DNA of 64,000 nt from Symsagittifera roscoffensis (GCF_963678635.1 NC_087066.1:35093152-35157151), one strand, 5' to 3'; positions 11,753 through 25,094 are shown, counted from the first letter of the stretch. Program-made: numbers and translations. The notes: generated from the sequence alone by a model not told the origin.

Positions 11753-12166
11753 TAAACGAATCCGACATGAGGAGAGTACCCCCGTTCTGGCAATCGCACA
11801 CTATCGTTCCCCCAAATCGTGGAAGTTTGGAGGGATACGTTCCAGTTGGCATGAATAACCAACGAGAATATCGATATTGACAACCTATTAAACCCACTCA
11901 AATTCCTGAAACCAGACATCCTACAACTAGAGGAAGAGCCTCACAACGAATGGTTTAGCCCGGAACGCAGAAGAAAGAAACAGATTCAACGATTTCGAGA
12001 AATCCCAAATCAAGTTAGAAACAAAGACATTCAATGAAATGCGGATGGAAGAAGCGGGAAAGAAGGCTCGCTCTATGTTATACCAGGCACTTGGTAGCGA
12101 TAGTAAAAGAGTTTACTCACAAAAGTTTTCAAAAGTCAAAATCCTACGGATAAATTTCGCCGAATT

Positions 12167-12720
12167 TTGAGACTCCCTAAACTAAACTTTTTTTTAGAAA
12201 ACCCAAAATATCTTTCGAACGCCATAAGCTACTCAATAGACGCCAGAGAGATAGAAAAACTTTGGAACAATTCTGGCGCGCTCTTGCAGAAGTGGCAAAG
12301 AAATGCGACATATCCAGTGGACAGGAGAAATGGATTGGTGGAACTTTTAATCACATCATGAAAAACTGCGAAATCCAGAAGAAACTTATGACTGAAACTC
12401 TTCCCCCCCCCCAAGTAGTCTTAAATGTCGCCCTAGTTGATGCGAAACGAATTTCAATTCATTTGACAAGTTTTTTTAAATCATCTTACCCTGTAATAAA
12501 TAGTTCTGTAAATAACCACCAGTTTTTAAAAAAACGAGGAGCAAATTAAGCAGTTTACAGAGGAAATTCTTGTTTGTTTTAAATGCGGAGGAAGTTTTAC
12601 AAAGGGACATCTTGCAATTTGTCCAGCGAAGGACACGATTGGTACATTTTGTAACTTTAAAGGGCATTTCACAAAAAATTGCAAATCTCGAAGAAAAAAC
12701 TTAAAAAGTGTAAATGATTA
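12167..12720 (+). pseudogene. gag: gag remnant with two zinc knuckles
   Basis: Fragments of a gag polyprotein occur in different frames (12167-12361 and 12262-12549). They are followed by a Cys/His segment at 12575-12691 whose residues run CFKCGG, then a CPA motif, then CNFKGHF and C. This is the knuckle pair typical of Mag-like gypsy gag (CxxCGG...CPA...CxxxGHxxxxC), which binds RNA during packaging. Frames change at least twice, so this is a pseudogene. Confidence 0.75.
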
Positions 12721-12899
12721 CGAATGGTAAATACCGAATTTGTAAATCCGTCGGATCAACCTGCTGTAGATAACCATGTACATAAAGAGTGTTGCGGAGT
12801 AATTAATGCATGATCGGAAACAGAATAAGGCGATAACGACGATTATTGATTATTTGGTATTAAACGTGACACGATATTTAACAACGATGGAAAAGTATT

Positions 12900-14640
12900 A
12901 AAGAAACTACTCTTCATTGGATTGGAAAGAGAAAATTTTGTACAACTAAAAATACAAGTGGACTCAGCAAGCCCATTAAGCTTTTTGAAACAAAAAACGT
13001 ACTACTTGAACTTGAAATACGCGATCCACAATTGAATATTAACACAGTCGATCAAGCTACAAAAGACCTTCACTGCGGCTTCACGGATGACCCAATAGAG
13101 GTTGTGGGACAAGACATCGTACCAGGAAGATCTAAAGGTTGGACGTACGATGAAACAGCTTTCTTCATAACTGAGAAGCACGAACAAAACGTCCTAGAAA
13201 ATGACAATCTACCACACATCGGGATAGAAATTGTACAAAATTCATTTCCTCACTACGAGATCAACATTGAAAATAAGTCTTTTATAAATTCCGTCGGATT
13301 ATACAAGATCGAAACTGAAGCCATTTTAAAAATTTTTTACAAACTCTTCAATAGAATCGGTTAAAAAAATCGATTCAAGACTATCATTTTCACGACCCAC
13401 TGCAACCGATACAATTAAAAGGGCTTAGGGTTCCGCTAACTTTACTTCCGTGAGATAGCAAAAAGCTTGACAGACCAATTTCCGAAGGACACATTAAAAA
13501 ACTGAAATCATGCAACGAAGATAGATTTATCAGCCCAATAGTTTTTACCTGCAAGAAAGATGAATCAATTAAGCTTGCTTTAGACTCAAAGTTTTTGATC
13601 AAACAAGTATTCAAAAGTAAAAACCAGATGTCGAACATTCACGAACTAGTAGATTAATTTGCATATCGACTCTCGAAAAATCCGCCGGAGATGTCTGGGA
13701 CCTTAAAAATGCTTGCAGCCAACCTAATTTAGACAACTTCACAAGCAAACAGTGTAATTTAGCTTCTTTGGAGGAAATATAAATAGTACATATCAGTTCT
13801 TAACGGGATTTTGCGGACTAGGCGATTTGCCAAATAAATTTCAAAGAGTAATGGACCCAGCCCTTGGAAATATCCTTTTTAAAAACGTCTACCTCGAAGA
13901 CATATTAATCTCTTCCAAAGGAAACTTTATGGGGTATAATGAAAATGTTGAAAAAAATTTAACTACACTCGACAATAATCATTTCGCAGTAAAATGACTG
14001 AAATGCATTTTTTATAAAAAAGATATTGAGTTCACAACATGAAAAATAGGAATGATCCCTCTAGAAGACAAAATCTTAGCTATAAAATCGATCCCAATCC
14101 CTCGGAACTTGAAGGAGTTGCGTTCGTTTTTTGGATCAACCAAACAATTTATGAAATTTGTACCAATTTTTGCACCATTGGGAAGCCTTTTGAGATCACT
14201 TTTAAACAAGAAATCGATTTTCACTTGGTCAAGCGAATATACTATATAGTTTTTGAAAAACTCAAATCGGAAACTGTTACCTTAACCGAAAATACCCACT
14301 TCGACGTGAAACTGAAGTCAAGAGTAAAATCGGACGCATCACACAACGGTCTCGGCGCGACTCGAACAACTCCACGGGAAAGACTGGGGAGCGATTTCCT
14401 TCGCTAGTAAATTCCTAAACCCACACGAAGCTAAATATTCAGCGAATAAGCTCGAACTTCTTGGTGTTGTTTAAGCTGTAGAACACTAGAAAATTTTTTT
14501 ATACAGTTCAGAATTTGAAACCATAACAGACCATAAAGCCCTTTTATCAGCATTATCTTCAACCACGGAAATAAAACCTATCATAGTCGTTGAACAAGAT
14601 GGGTAGACATACTTTTACTGTTTAGTTTCTCGATAAAAGA
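12900..14640 (+). pseudogene. pol: pol remnant: protease, reverse transcriptase, RNase H
   Basis: A degenerate aspartic-protease motif (DSASP, first base near 12961) is followed by RT landmarks. These are an ISPIV segment and the KLALDSK segment near 13560-13600, and the YxDD box read as YLED at 13890-13901, which has lost its canonical first Asp. After that come the connection segment with the FFG motif near 14130 and an RNase H segment with DASHNGLGA near 14333 and TDHKALL near 14527. These copy RNA into DNA in a cytoplasmic particle. Stops occur every few dozen codons and the frame shifts several times; the longest open pieces are 13032-13364 and 14039-14407. Confidence 0.85.
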
Positions 14641-15299
14641 CCAAGCTGATAAAGATATGGGCTTCACGAGTTTGATTTCCACAATTCCAATGGGAAAACC
14701 AATTACTCCTTTAAATTATGATGAAGAATTCGTTGTACCAACAGTTGGTATTATTTAAAAAAATCTCGCATCAATTCAAAACTTAGTTAGCTTCAGATTG
14801 GAAATATGTGATTTTTATTTTTCCGTTCCAATTTTTGTACTTCTAATTGTATTCACCTAGATTATTCAAACATTAATTGTTTTAAAATTACTTTTTCAAA
14901 CTTTACATTTTTTATACCTTTTATTCAACTTTCGAACTTTCTTAAATCTCCCATGGAATGTAATTTTGTAGGTAATGTAAATGTAAATAAAGGAAACGTG
15001 ATTATTTCTTCATCTTCCCGTTTTATTGTAAGATTTACAAAAAAAATATGAATTCAGATCATTCATCATTAGAAAAAAAATACCGAGAATCTCTAAAAAT
15101 GCAAGAGAAACCATTGGAATTGAACAACTTCTTTAATAGCAAAATGGTTAATTTGCTTACAGAAGAAGATAGTATTTTATATCCCATTTTTAAAGCTCTA
15201 GAAGACAATAGGGAGATTAAAACCACTACTTCGGATAGTTAATTCAACCATTTTATAGAGACTTATATACCGCTAAGTACTTTATTTGGACAACAAATT

Positions 15300-15990
15300 A
15301 TGTTTACTATTGGTCTTAAGAACAGCCGCCATAAAACTTTTTCATGAAACCCACCCCGGACAATTCGGAGTGAAATTAATCTCGAAATACGTCTGGTGCT
15401 ACATATTAACCGAATGATTTATTTCCACGGAAAAAACTGCTCGGACTGTAAAAAAGCAGCTAAAAATTTTGAAACGCAAAATCCTGAAAAACTTTATAAT
15501 CACCTTCCAGTTATCAAATTTGTAAAGGAAAAAGATTAGAAGGATTTTGCAGGTCCATTAAACTTCTCATGCGGCCCTTATAAATATATCTTATTATGAA
15601 TAGATAAATTCTCCAATTTTTTCAGGCGAAATTTAATTCAAGTATTTCAGCCAAAACATTAATTGATTTCTTACCAATTATATCCATCTTCATGGAATCC
15701 CAAATTCAACTCGGGTCGACTACACTTCGTGTTTTACTGGAACAAATTTTAAATCAATTTGTGATTCACATTATATAAATGAAATATCTTGTACAGTTTC
15801 CGAACACCGTTCCAACGGATTAGTGTAAAATTTGTCCACACCGTTAAATCAAAATTACAAACAATGTCTTCGAAACTACCAAGATCTACACTTACCTACT
15901 CAGTATCCAAGATCTTTTGGAACCTACCAAGCACAAAAAAATCGAAAAAACTTGCCTTCCGTTTGAAAAACATTTCAACAGAACACCGAA
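15300..15990 (+). pseudogene. Integrase remnant
   Basis: An HHCC-type zinc finger can be followed: His codons near 15343 (HETH) and the CxxC pair NCSDC near 15435-15449. Broken integrase-core sequence follows with many stops. Integrase would insert the cDNA into the host chromosome. The stretch 14760-15300 before it has one 64-residue open frame (15048-15242) that probably belongs to the polyprotein linker. Confidence 0.65.
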
Positions 15991-15999
15991 CACCTAATG

Positions 16000-17983
16000 G
16001 AAAACTTTGGTCAATCTAAATAGTAGCAACTTTTTAGACTACGGAAAATTAATTATTTCCCGAAACAGGGCAAACACTCGGGCGACGGTCGAAAGAGTAG
16101 AAGATGGATACCTGTACACTCCTTTGGTTATCAAAAATCGAAACCTCGTCAACCAAGACACTCTCAGTGACGAAACCCAAGAGACTGCTACTCCAAAACC
16201 ACCTGATGACAGGTAACATAAATCGAAAGGTTTTGAATCGAAGTAACGGGGAACTTTTTATCGACCTTTGGGCGAGAAAATCATGCATTCGTCTCATTCA
16301 TCGGTAAAACTCGCTAGCGGTAAGATCTTAAGAAAATCAGAGAAAACAATAAATGATAATTGTTTGATATTACCAAAAACATTCAAAGGCAGCGTCACTG
16401 TTCCTGATTTTTGTATTTTATATGACGCAGGATCAAAGAAGAGAAAAAGCGGACGCTAGAACAAGGCAAAAAGTGACCATCACCCCGTCGGACGACCTAA
16501 ACTAAACCTTCATCTAAGAAATTGAGACAACCGAGAAAACAATCTCAAAAGAAGTTAAGATTCTAACCTAAACCAAAAAACACGGAAGAACTTTTCTCTA
16601 GGTTACTTAGCTAAAGATAATTTTTTTTGTTTACCCTTTGATACCTCTGATTTAAGCAGTTGGGAATGGAACGTGGGCGTTTTTCCATGGAGAAAGGTAG
16701 GCAGGGAATGGTTCACTAACGACCTAATTAATCGTGAACAACATCTTAGTTGCATACAAATTCCGTCGGATAATCACGTTAAATCTGAATATGTAGGTTT
16801 AGATTGGAATCTCCAAGGAACTTTAGCCGATTATCCGAAAAGAAAAAAAACGGCAACTACTCCTTCGCTACAAACCCGACTAGAACTCCTGGAACAGACT
16901 GAATCACCTTCAAAGTTCGATTTCTATGACTGCGCGCCAGAGTTGATTCAAACCGCCAGTGTACAACCTGCTTAGCCGGTGGTACTGGAAAATTGGGTGA
17001 TAATTCCGCAGAAGAATTAGAGGTCGACGAATTGAGTCTTCCTTTGAACGCATTTTTGTAATTCCGTCTAGACCAAGGCGAAACGTGGGACCACCAAAAT
17101 TTTATGGTGAAAGGTTGTTTTTAGATGTTATAGGCGAGCAAGCATGGAAGACAGCGGATAATCCCTTAACACTCAGCGAGGACACGGTCAGTGTTATCTT
17201 TTCCGAAAACGAGAAGGATTGTCGAGAAACTTTGGTCGCTCAGTCAATTGAACAACATAGCCCCATCATCTCACAAAATCCGACGGAAGTAGTGCCCGAA
17301 ACAAAAAAAAATCCACGGAAGAAGAAGTACAGGAGCTACTTACCTGATTGCTGCCCTCGGTTTTATAAGATTCGAGTGATTCGGATATCGACTCAGATCT
17401 AATTTGACAATGTGACAAATTCCTTAACAACATTGAATCCACAAGGAAAAACTAAAACTAAAACCTAATATGTCTCATTCGGATTATTTTTTTTGGAAAG
17501 AACTCATGCTCACTGGAGGTGCTAACTTTATATTAACCATATATCAATTCGCATGAATTAACTTCAATCCATTAACACTAACCTAGGTGCAGTAGTTATT
17601 TAGAATTAGTTGAATTTTTACATTTTTTTCTCTGAGAAATAGATAATCCGTCGGATTATTGCACGCAACTCATTATTTTTCTTAACTCCTAAATTCTAGC
17701 TATCAGTTCTCTTCAGCAAGAAAGTTACGTCTAACCATCAGACCATAACAATCGTATTGTCGACATTTTTTCATCAAGTCTCGTCATATTGATTTCAATC
17801 AAACTCTACCGGATAAACCATGCTAATCACTCATAATGTGCAATTTCATTTTTTCCTCAACTCCATACTGCGTAAACCTTTTGTTCGTAGTCGATGAACT
17901 ATCTTTTGCTTGATTGTTAGTTGTGATTTTTGTACATTTTTTCTTGATAAAAGCCTTTTTTATAGGCCCTAAGTTTTTTCCAG
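16000..17983 (+). other. 3' part of the LTR element, unidentified frames
   Basis: Fragmentary frames at 16007-16216, 16673-16975 and 17085-17402 are hydrophilic and Thr/Ser/Pro-rich. They may be the integrase C-terminus or an extra ORF. I recognise no envelope-type signal peptide or fusion segment. The motif CCGTCGG recurs here and in gag-pol (see findings). Confidence 0.4.
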
Positions 17984-18201
17984 TTAGGGGAGGTGTTGTG
18001 ATTGTTCTTATTCAGTTATCTATTTTTAATTTAACTTGTCTTGTATTATCTTGGTTTAGTGCAAGTGACCTCCCTCGGAGTGAGCCAGCGTCAGTGTTAT
18101 TCGTGTCTTAGTTAGAAATAACACATATTCTAATTGCACTGTACTTCTTACCCGTTTTTTATTTTAAGTTGGATTATATAGAGTTTCAGTACAATTTATT
18201 A
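17984..18201 (+). repeat. Polypurine tract and 3' LTR
   Basis: TTAGGGGAGG (17984-17993) is the plus-strand priming tract. The LTR then starts TGTTGTGATT at 17994 and runs to about 18201, matching the 5' LTR at 11531-11737. Confidence 0.8.
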
Positions 18202-18554
18202 CATTTATTAGATGAATTTTTCAAAGAAACAAATTAGAATTACACTAAAAATTTTGAGAAAATCCAATCTTGTTTTTTACTATACGATACACTTCAATAT
18301 GTCAAAAAAAATTAGGTCACGCTTTTCGAGTTGCAAAAGTTTTTGGCTCAAATTTTTCTGGCCAATATACAAAATTTGATGCTTTTGCTCATAGTTTTGA
18401 GTGATCTGTGAAAATATATTTCACTGTTACTACTCAAATGCCGAGTATCTGTGATACTTCTTTTCTTCAATCAAGGAGATTTCTTGCATTAGAAAACCTC
18501 AGGTTATCGTGTAGCTTAAAAAACCTCAGGCAAAACTCGAAATTTGATAATTTT

Positions 18555-18720
18555 TAGATTTATGGAAAAATGCTTGTCATATAATTTTTATTTATGAAAA
18601 AAGCTTATCGTAGTGTTTTCTTATATTTTTCTGTACGTAAATATTTTTACCAAATGGTATGATAAAATTTTTTTCATATTTGAAGTTGCATGAGAAGCTT
18701 TTTTGGTTAACTTAGCTGTA
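18555..18720. repeat. Fragment of the CCCGGG-ended element family
   Basis: It carries GGAAAAATGCTTGTCATATAA and later inverted cores around 18655-18700 (GGTATGATAAAA, then GCATGAGAAGC) followed by GGTTAACTTAG. This is a strongly diverged end-pair of the same family. Confidence 0.4.
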
Positions 18721-20035
18721 GGATCTCGTTAACTTTTCCCCTCCCATGGTAAAATTTTTTGAATACGATATACATCCACAAGCAGTTTTTCGAAAACTAA
18801 GTTTATTGTAACCAGTAATGAAGTGTAAATTTTGAAATTTGCGGATAAACTCAGGGCCGGTGCTGTGGGAACGGGGGGACTTAAAAAGACCCCTGCACCT
18901 CGACAAAATTTATTTTCGGGGGTCATTGCAAGGGAGTGGTAACAAAAAAAGTATTCAAATTTTTAATGATAATTTAGTTTCACATTTAATTGGGAAATTG
19001 TAAATATCTTCCAAGTAAAATAAATTGCATTTTACCGCAACTAATTGCTACGTTGTTTTTTTGCCACGTTTTTGAACGGAACAGATGATATTACATCTAT
19101 TTTACTTGTTTCGCAACTGACCTCAACTAGAAACACAAAACCCTTGGATCATTTCTCCATAAAATAACTTCTTATTTTTCAAAGAAATTGAAAAATGAGT
19201 GTTATGTTTGAAAAGCTGAGAACATATTTGAAGAAAATTTTTGTGGAGTTTTCTGTTAATATGCTTCAACCAACTCCTCTAACAGAAATTATGCATAATT
19301 GGTCTATGAAAAAATGACCTGAGTTTTCTTTTTGATCCAAAATTTGTGGACGTCTGTTTGCATTGAAAAACTGAACAGATGACTTGTTCTTTTTATTATG
19401 CTATTCAAAGCTTCTGAAAAAATGATCACTTGAAAGACTAATTCATTATTTCAAGCTTTGCAATGTCAAAATCTTTGATGATTGTTGACTCCAGACCGTA
19501 ACTGATGGAACATCAAAGAGAGCTCATCAGACAATAAGCCAAAAATTTCAGTTTAAATTTTTCAAGCTTTGCTTTGCGAAGACGAAAATCTGAATGCGAT
19601 ACAGTTTTCGGAGTGTTAAAAAACCATTTCGTTACTGCAGAAAACTGCAGTCGCGGGACACTAAAGTTTCTGCTTTTTATAGTTACCGCCAAAACATTGG
19701 CTATAATGGTGGCCATGAGTCGGTCAAAAACCAATGCCTTTTAATTAGTGACTTTGACAAAACTTTTGAGCTGAAAAGAGTAAAAATTTGATTTACAACC
19801 GTAAAAATGAGCAATTTTGGGTGAATTGACTTCGTTAAGTTTCGTTGGTTTAAGCGGATCTTACGTTTAATTTTCAGTCATTTTCCATCGCTCGGCGCCA
19901 TGTTTAACAGCTCACAACTCGTAACGTTTAAGAAATCGATTGGAGATATAACACGTTTGAATTTCAAGATAAAGCGAGCTGGGAAAGGTCAAGGTCAAAT
20001 GTTTAGACAGGTTGCCTTGAAGTTTTGAGTAGTGA
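18721..20035. other. Spacer, nothing recognised
   Basis: AT-rich sequence with moderate complexity. Minus-strand frames near 18712-18926 and 19513-19734 have no domain signature. No repeat relation to the rest of the window was seen. Confidence 0.35.
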
Positions 20036-21110
20036 GGAGGAGCAGGGCAGCGTCAGGCAAAACCAGGAGGGGCAGGGCAGCTGAAGGAAAGGAGGTATGG
20101 GCAGGAAGGGCAGCTCAGGGCAAAGCAGGGTAGCCTAAATCAGGAAAGCGCAAGGCAAGGCAGGGCAACGTGGAGCAGCGCAAGGCAACGCAAACAAGGA
20201 ACGGCAGCGCGAAGCAGGGCAGGACAGTGGAAAAAGAAGCAAAGCAAGGAGGAGCAGCGCAAGGCAAGGAAGGGCAGTCGAAACCATGGTAGCGCAAGGC
20301 AGCGAAGTTTAAAGCAAGGCAGGTTAAAGCAAGGTTACACAAGACAGCGGAGGAAGAAGCAATGCAGGGCAAATAAAAGTATGGTAGGGCAGTGCATGGC
20401 AAGGCAGAACAGCGCTAATCAAGGATGCGCAGCGCAAGGGAAGACGCAGGGCAAGACAGGGAAGCCAAAAAAGGCAGAGCAGAGATGCAGAAGGAGGAGC
20501 AGGGCAAGGCAAGGAGGAGCATGCCAGGGCAGCGCTAGGCATGTATGGACCGCGCAAGGTAAGGCAGGGTAGGGCAAGGCAAGGCAGGGTCGCGGACACT
20601 AGGGCAAGGCAATGCAGGGTAGTGGAAATAGGGCAGCTCAGCGGAAAAAGGGCATGGCAGCGCAAGACAAGGCAGTAAAGAGCAAGGCAGCGCTAGGAAG
20701 AGCATGGCACGGTAGATCAAAGCAAAGCAGAACAGTAAATAGTAGGGCAGCGCAATGCAAGGTGGGGCAGCCCAAGGTGCAAATGAGGGCAACGCAAAGC
20801 AGAGCAGGAAAGGTAGGCTATTGCGAAGAAATTCAGCACAGCCCAGCGTTTAAATAAGCAAAACAGGGCAGTTAAGGGAGCATGGCAGAGCAAAACGAAG
20901 CTTGGCAGAACACCGCTGCTCAAAACAAGGAAGCGCAAGACAAGGCATAGCAGCGCAGCTTAAAACAAGGCAGCACAAAGAGCAAGGCACGGCAGTGCAA
21001 GGCAAAGCAGGGCAGAACAACAAAATGCTCGGCAATGCAAGGCAGCCTAGGACAAGGCAACAAAAAGCATGATAGTGCAGCGGAGGAGGGACATGGCAAA
21101 TCAGGATAAA
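20036..21110. repeat. Degenerate GGCAR pentamer satellite
   Basis: More than a kilobase is built from variants of GGCAA and GGCAG interspersed with GCGCAA, AGCAGG and similar words. The plus strand is almost free of pyrimidine runs, with strong G over C skew. The apparent minus-strand open frames here (for example 20115-20402 and 20324-20665) are Leu-Pro-Cys-Ala repeats. They exist only because the pentamer contains no stop codon, so they are not genes. Confidence 0.9.
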
Positions 21111-24060
21111 CTTCAAATTAAATTGTTCATCATATTGAAGGTCATTGTAGTTTTTCACAACTTAGCCACCAGATACTTATAACCGTCCTGGTCTTTCAAT
21201 CACAGCCTATCGGTGTTTGATTTGTTTTCTTGCTAAGCGGGTAATAGGACTTCATATGTATTGGAAAGGTCGCAATAAACGCACAGTTTCCCACAATCTA
21301 GAAGAAGCCTCAAAATCATTCATTTTTTTTGGTTCGATGATGTCAATTGAACTACCAAGTAGGTTAGATCAAATGAAGCCAATTGTTTTGGTGCAAAAAA
21401 ATGAAAACGATCGAGTGGTGCTAAGTGGTTTCTGAATTATACTTAAATGCTCAGTATTAGTGATGCGCGAGACTCCACTCGAATACTTGGCGAACAACGG
21501 CACACTCTATCATTCTTCCAGGAATGGAAGGTAGAAAACAACGGTGTAGAGCTTTTTTTTTTATAGAAGGGTCTAATTAGATACCAAAATGTTTAAACCC
21601 TTTTTTAGGACGAAAGTTTGCGATTCAGTTGAGGCTATTAAAACAACTGCAAATGGTTCAAAATTCAATCTTTTTCAGAAAATTTTTCATGGATCAGAAG
21701 TTTTATTTTGGAATCGTCAAGCCATCAAGGCAAATTGAACAGCAGATTATTACATCATTAAGATAATCAAATAAATATCTTCAAACTAAATTTTTTGACG
21801 ATAATTTAGTTAAGAAAAGACTATGCATGCTTCTGATGCATGCTTATTTGATACGACTACATCAATTCTGCTCAACAATTTCAGCTCAACACTTATAGCC
21901 ACAAATTAGGAGATAGTTTCAATTTGGAAGGATAGATTGCGCTGAATCATTAAAAAGATTATGATTAAGCAACTTGAGCATCGTCATATGCATTCGGACG
22001 CATTTAAGTAATTGACTTTTAATTAATCAGTTCAAGTAAAAGAATAAATCTATTTGTAATATAAACGCTTAAAAGCTTCCATCAAGCAGCCATTTTTTGC
22101 AAAGTCATGAGACATATTGCAAACTGACACTGAACAAAGAAAAAGAATATACGGATAATCAATTCAAACTATCGATCCAAATTGAAATAATTTAAAAATT
22201 TTACTACTCGAGTCTCTTGCTGCAAAAAAATTAGCTAAATTTTTATTGATTTTTTTTTTGCAAAAACGCTTGCTTTAACCTCGACGAATCAATTTCATCC
22301 TTAAAAAAACTGAGTTTGGTCAAAATCATCGCTAGGCTAGTTTGCTCCTAAAAACTTCAACTTTTTGCAAACCAATGACAGCTATTAAAACAAAGCTATT
22401 AAGACTATTTTTTGATCGCTTCATAGCTCGTTCTACAAAGTATTTTCAATTTTTTTGGCTTTTCATTTTTTTCTCAATCTGTTTAGTCCGGTAAACCATT
22501 TGAAAGCTTTCTTCAAAAATTATGAAGAATACGCACGTCCATTTGGTCGGTAAGATCAAATTCAGTTAAGAAGTGTCAGTGCTGGAATGGCTGACTGCAG
22601 TATTTCCTTTTCCAAAAGAACTCGAATCATCAGAACACCTTAAAAAGTTTCCATTTTCTTACTTGACAGTTTGCAGGTCGCTGCTACCAGTGTTGAGTTT
22701 TTGGAGGCCACTGCAGGCAATACTAACATCTTTATATGTTCAAATTTTCATTGCTTCATCAACTTGTTACAAAAGTTTTCAATTTACGCAAATCTGTCAA
22801 ATTATCAAATTAAACTCAAATTAAATGGGTGCACTAGTGAATTTTAAATTTCAAAAACTAAATCAAAAAAATGTGTTTTTAAATTGGCTTGCTTAAAATT
22901 ATGATTTCAAAGGCAGAATCCATAATTTGAAAAAAGAATTGAAAGAGTTTTTACATTACGTTTTATCGGTTTCTTTGTAAATGTTTTAGATACAGGGTTT
23001 AAATCTCGACGTAAGCTAGATGAAGGTTTGGAAAAAATTAACCGGATCAACATTTAGGAACCCTCACTTTGAACGCGTAAAATAGCCAGTAAAACATAAC
23101 TACTCACAGACGTGTTCTGGCTCTGGAAGCGTTCTCGAAGCCAGATCATGGAGTTAAAATTTATGTGCTCAAGTTATTTTTTTGGCAGACTAATGAGAAA
23201 ATAGCAAAAAACTGAAAAAATTCTGCGGCTAAATATTTATGATTGATGTTGCGCTGATGGTTGAACTGATTGATTACCGATGAATGATTACCCCGCTTCA
23301 TAAGTGTTCTCAGAAGCAGTTCTCTATTTTATGAAAGCTGTATGGCAAAAGTTTCTCCTATATGAATTTGTATGACGAGCATTTTACATACTTTGGACTA
23401 GAATGGCTATTATTTTTCATAGATTATTTACAACTTTTTATTTTTGGAGTTCTGCAAGAAAAACCTAACGATCTAATTAGCAAAAATCTCACAGATAAAG
23501 TGCATTTGGAGACTTCCACACAAAAAAAATTTTTACATAAAAATAAGTTTTTCTTGTATATGTCTACTCCCACGGCACAAGAAGAACGTATTGCGACATA
23601 ATTTTCAGCGCCGCAGACAAATTTCGTGAAAAAACTGGTCAAAAATGTCGGATATTGGCTTCTTCAAAAATACTAGAAAAAATGCTAGAAAAAAAAGTAA
23701 CCAGCTACAAACTTTAATCCTGGATTTTATGTACTCCTTGATTAAAATGGATTAAAAATCCATTATGTTGTCTAAATTTGCCACTATAAACGATTATATA
23801 GACAACATTTTTGTCAACAAATATCCATTATAGTCGATTTTTATCTATGATACTGCGGCTGGGGTACCTATTTGAATATTAAAAATTTTTTAATTGCTGC
23901 TGTACGCAAAACGTTATTTGTAATTTTTGCTTCTTTTCTGTTCTGAACGGCGAATTTGTTTTCAAGAAATCTTGTTTAGGCTTCAAAAAGATTTTGTGAC
24001 AAAAAAAGTAAATCAACGTTTTCCTTGCTTTTATTTCATAACTTGTACTTTCACTTAAAT
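21111..24060. other. Spacer, nothing firmly recognised
   Basis: AT-rich sequence. A single TGTATGACGAGCATTTT core of the CCCGGG family sits near 23371-23387. Short frames at 21217-21435, 22573-22824 and 23362-23601 carry no recognisable domain. Confidence 0.35.
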
Positions 24061-24112
24061 AAACGCTTATCATACAGTTTCCCCAGATATATTGTATGAT
24101 ATGCAATTTTTT
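24061..24112. repeat. Minimal copy of the CATACAATTT inverted core
   Basis: ACGCTTATCATACAGTTTCC is followed within a few bases by ATTGTATGATATGCAATTTTT. It is a tiny inverted repeat belonging to the family found at 518, 4681 and 27808. Confidence 0.5.
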
Positions 24113-24269
24113 GGCAAAACACAGACAAGACCTACAAAATAACTGCGTGCTCTATAAATCTTTTCAAAGTTTTTTAGTAACTTAAGTCCTGGGACTGATT
24201 TGATTGAATAAAAATCTGTTCGCTTGTATTCGATGGAAAAAACCAACAAGCTTTCAAGTAATGACCGTT

Positions 24270-24740
24270 TAAAATGGGGAGGTTGTGTTGGATTTGGGTG
24301 TGTTTTAATTTTTTTGTTTTCCACGCAAAATCAGCTACCATAAATAATCATCGGGAGTTGAGTGATATATCATATTAAAGCCCTTTCAGTCGTGATTCGG
24401 AAGACATTAAAAATTTTCAAAAATGTTTTCACATTGTCGAGAAAAACCGGAACCTATTTGAAATTTTTGATTTTTGGTCTTATTTCGAGCTATTTAGTAA
24501 GATACTGAGTAATTTCAATAGTTTTTTAAAGCTTAATTTAAGCTGTGAAAACTTAGTTTTACTCAGATAAAGGAAGTTTTGTAGCCCCATTTTGGAACCA
24601 AAAAATTGAAAATTCAAAAAGTTTTCAAAACACTTCGAAAAATTCGAACGCTCTATTTTTTTTGTTCAGATTTTTTTGTATCACAGCGTGCAGAAAAAAA
24701 CGACACCTGTTTGAAAAAATACAAAACTGTTTGAAAAAAT
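24270..24740. repeat. Dispersed repeat R1, third copy
   Basis: It shares the GGGTGTGTTTTAAT block, the ATCAGCTACCATAAATAA block and the GAGTGATATATC block with 3465-3583. It also has a diverged TCACAGCGTGCAGAAAAAAA block comparable to the CACACCACGCA landmark. Non-coding. Confidence 0.5.
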
Positions 24741-25094
24741 AGTTTTGTATTTTTAGGACAGTGGTATTTTTACCCTTTTTTTGGATTTTGGTACCCGAGT
24801 TAAGACCAATATTTTTCAGATAGTATAAAATTTGAGCAAAAAGTTCATCTTTTTTCAAAGTTCAGAACCACTAAAACAATTAAATGATTGGAAGAAGAAT
24901 TGCAGACTCGAAGCAAGCCTGATTCTGTAAAGGCAACGTCCTGACTGAAAACTTCGACTGCTTTTCAAATATTTCTCTTTTTTTTGAAGATTTTTGTGAA
25001 ACTTTCACTTTCACGCTATGAAAATAACAAAGTGATGCTCTTAAATCAACTTTTTTTCCGAGTCTTTTAAAAAAATTTTATTCCATTATATTTG

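Larger units (their letters stand above)
11531..18201 (+). mobile_element. Decayed Ty3/gypsy LTR retrotransposon, full length
   Basis: This is a complete retrotransposon layout: 5' LTR, primer-binding site, gag with zinc knuckles, protease, reverse transcriptase, RNase H, integrase, polypurine tract and 3' LTR, all on the plus strand. Every coding segment is broken by stops and frameshifts, so the element cannot be active. The gag knuckle type and the RT wording recall invertebrate Mag-like gypsy elements. The LTRs are clearly diverged from each other, which indicates an old insertion. No target-site duplication is legible. About 2 kb between integrase and the 3' LTR (16000-17990) carries short fragments of open frame but nothing I recognise. 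Confidence 0.85.

Noticed and set aside
20115-21158. Long Leu-Pro-Cys-Ala rich minus-strand open frames
   Set aside because: They are translations of the GGCAR pentamer satellite in several frames, with no conserved order and no start context.
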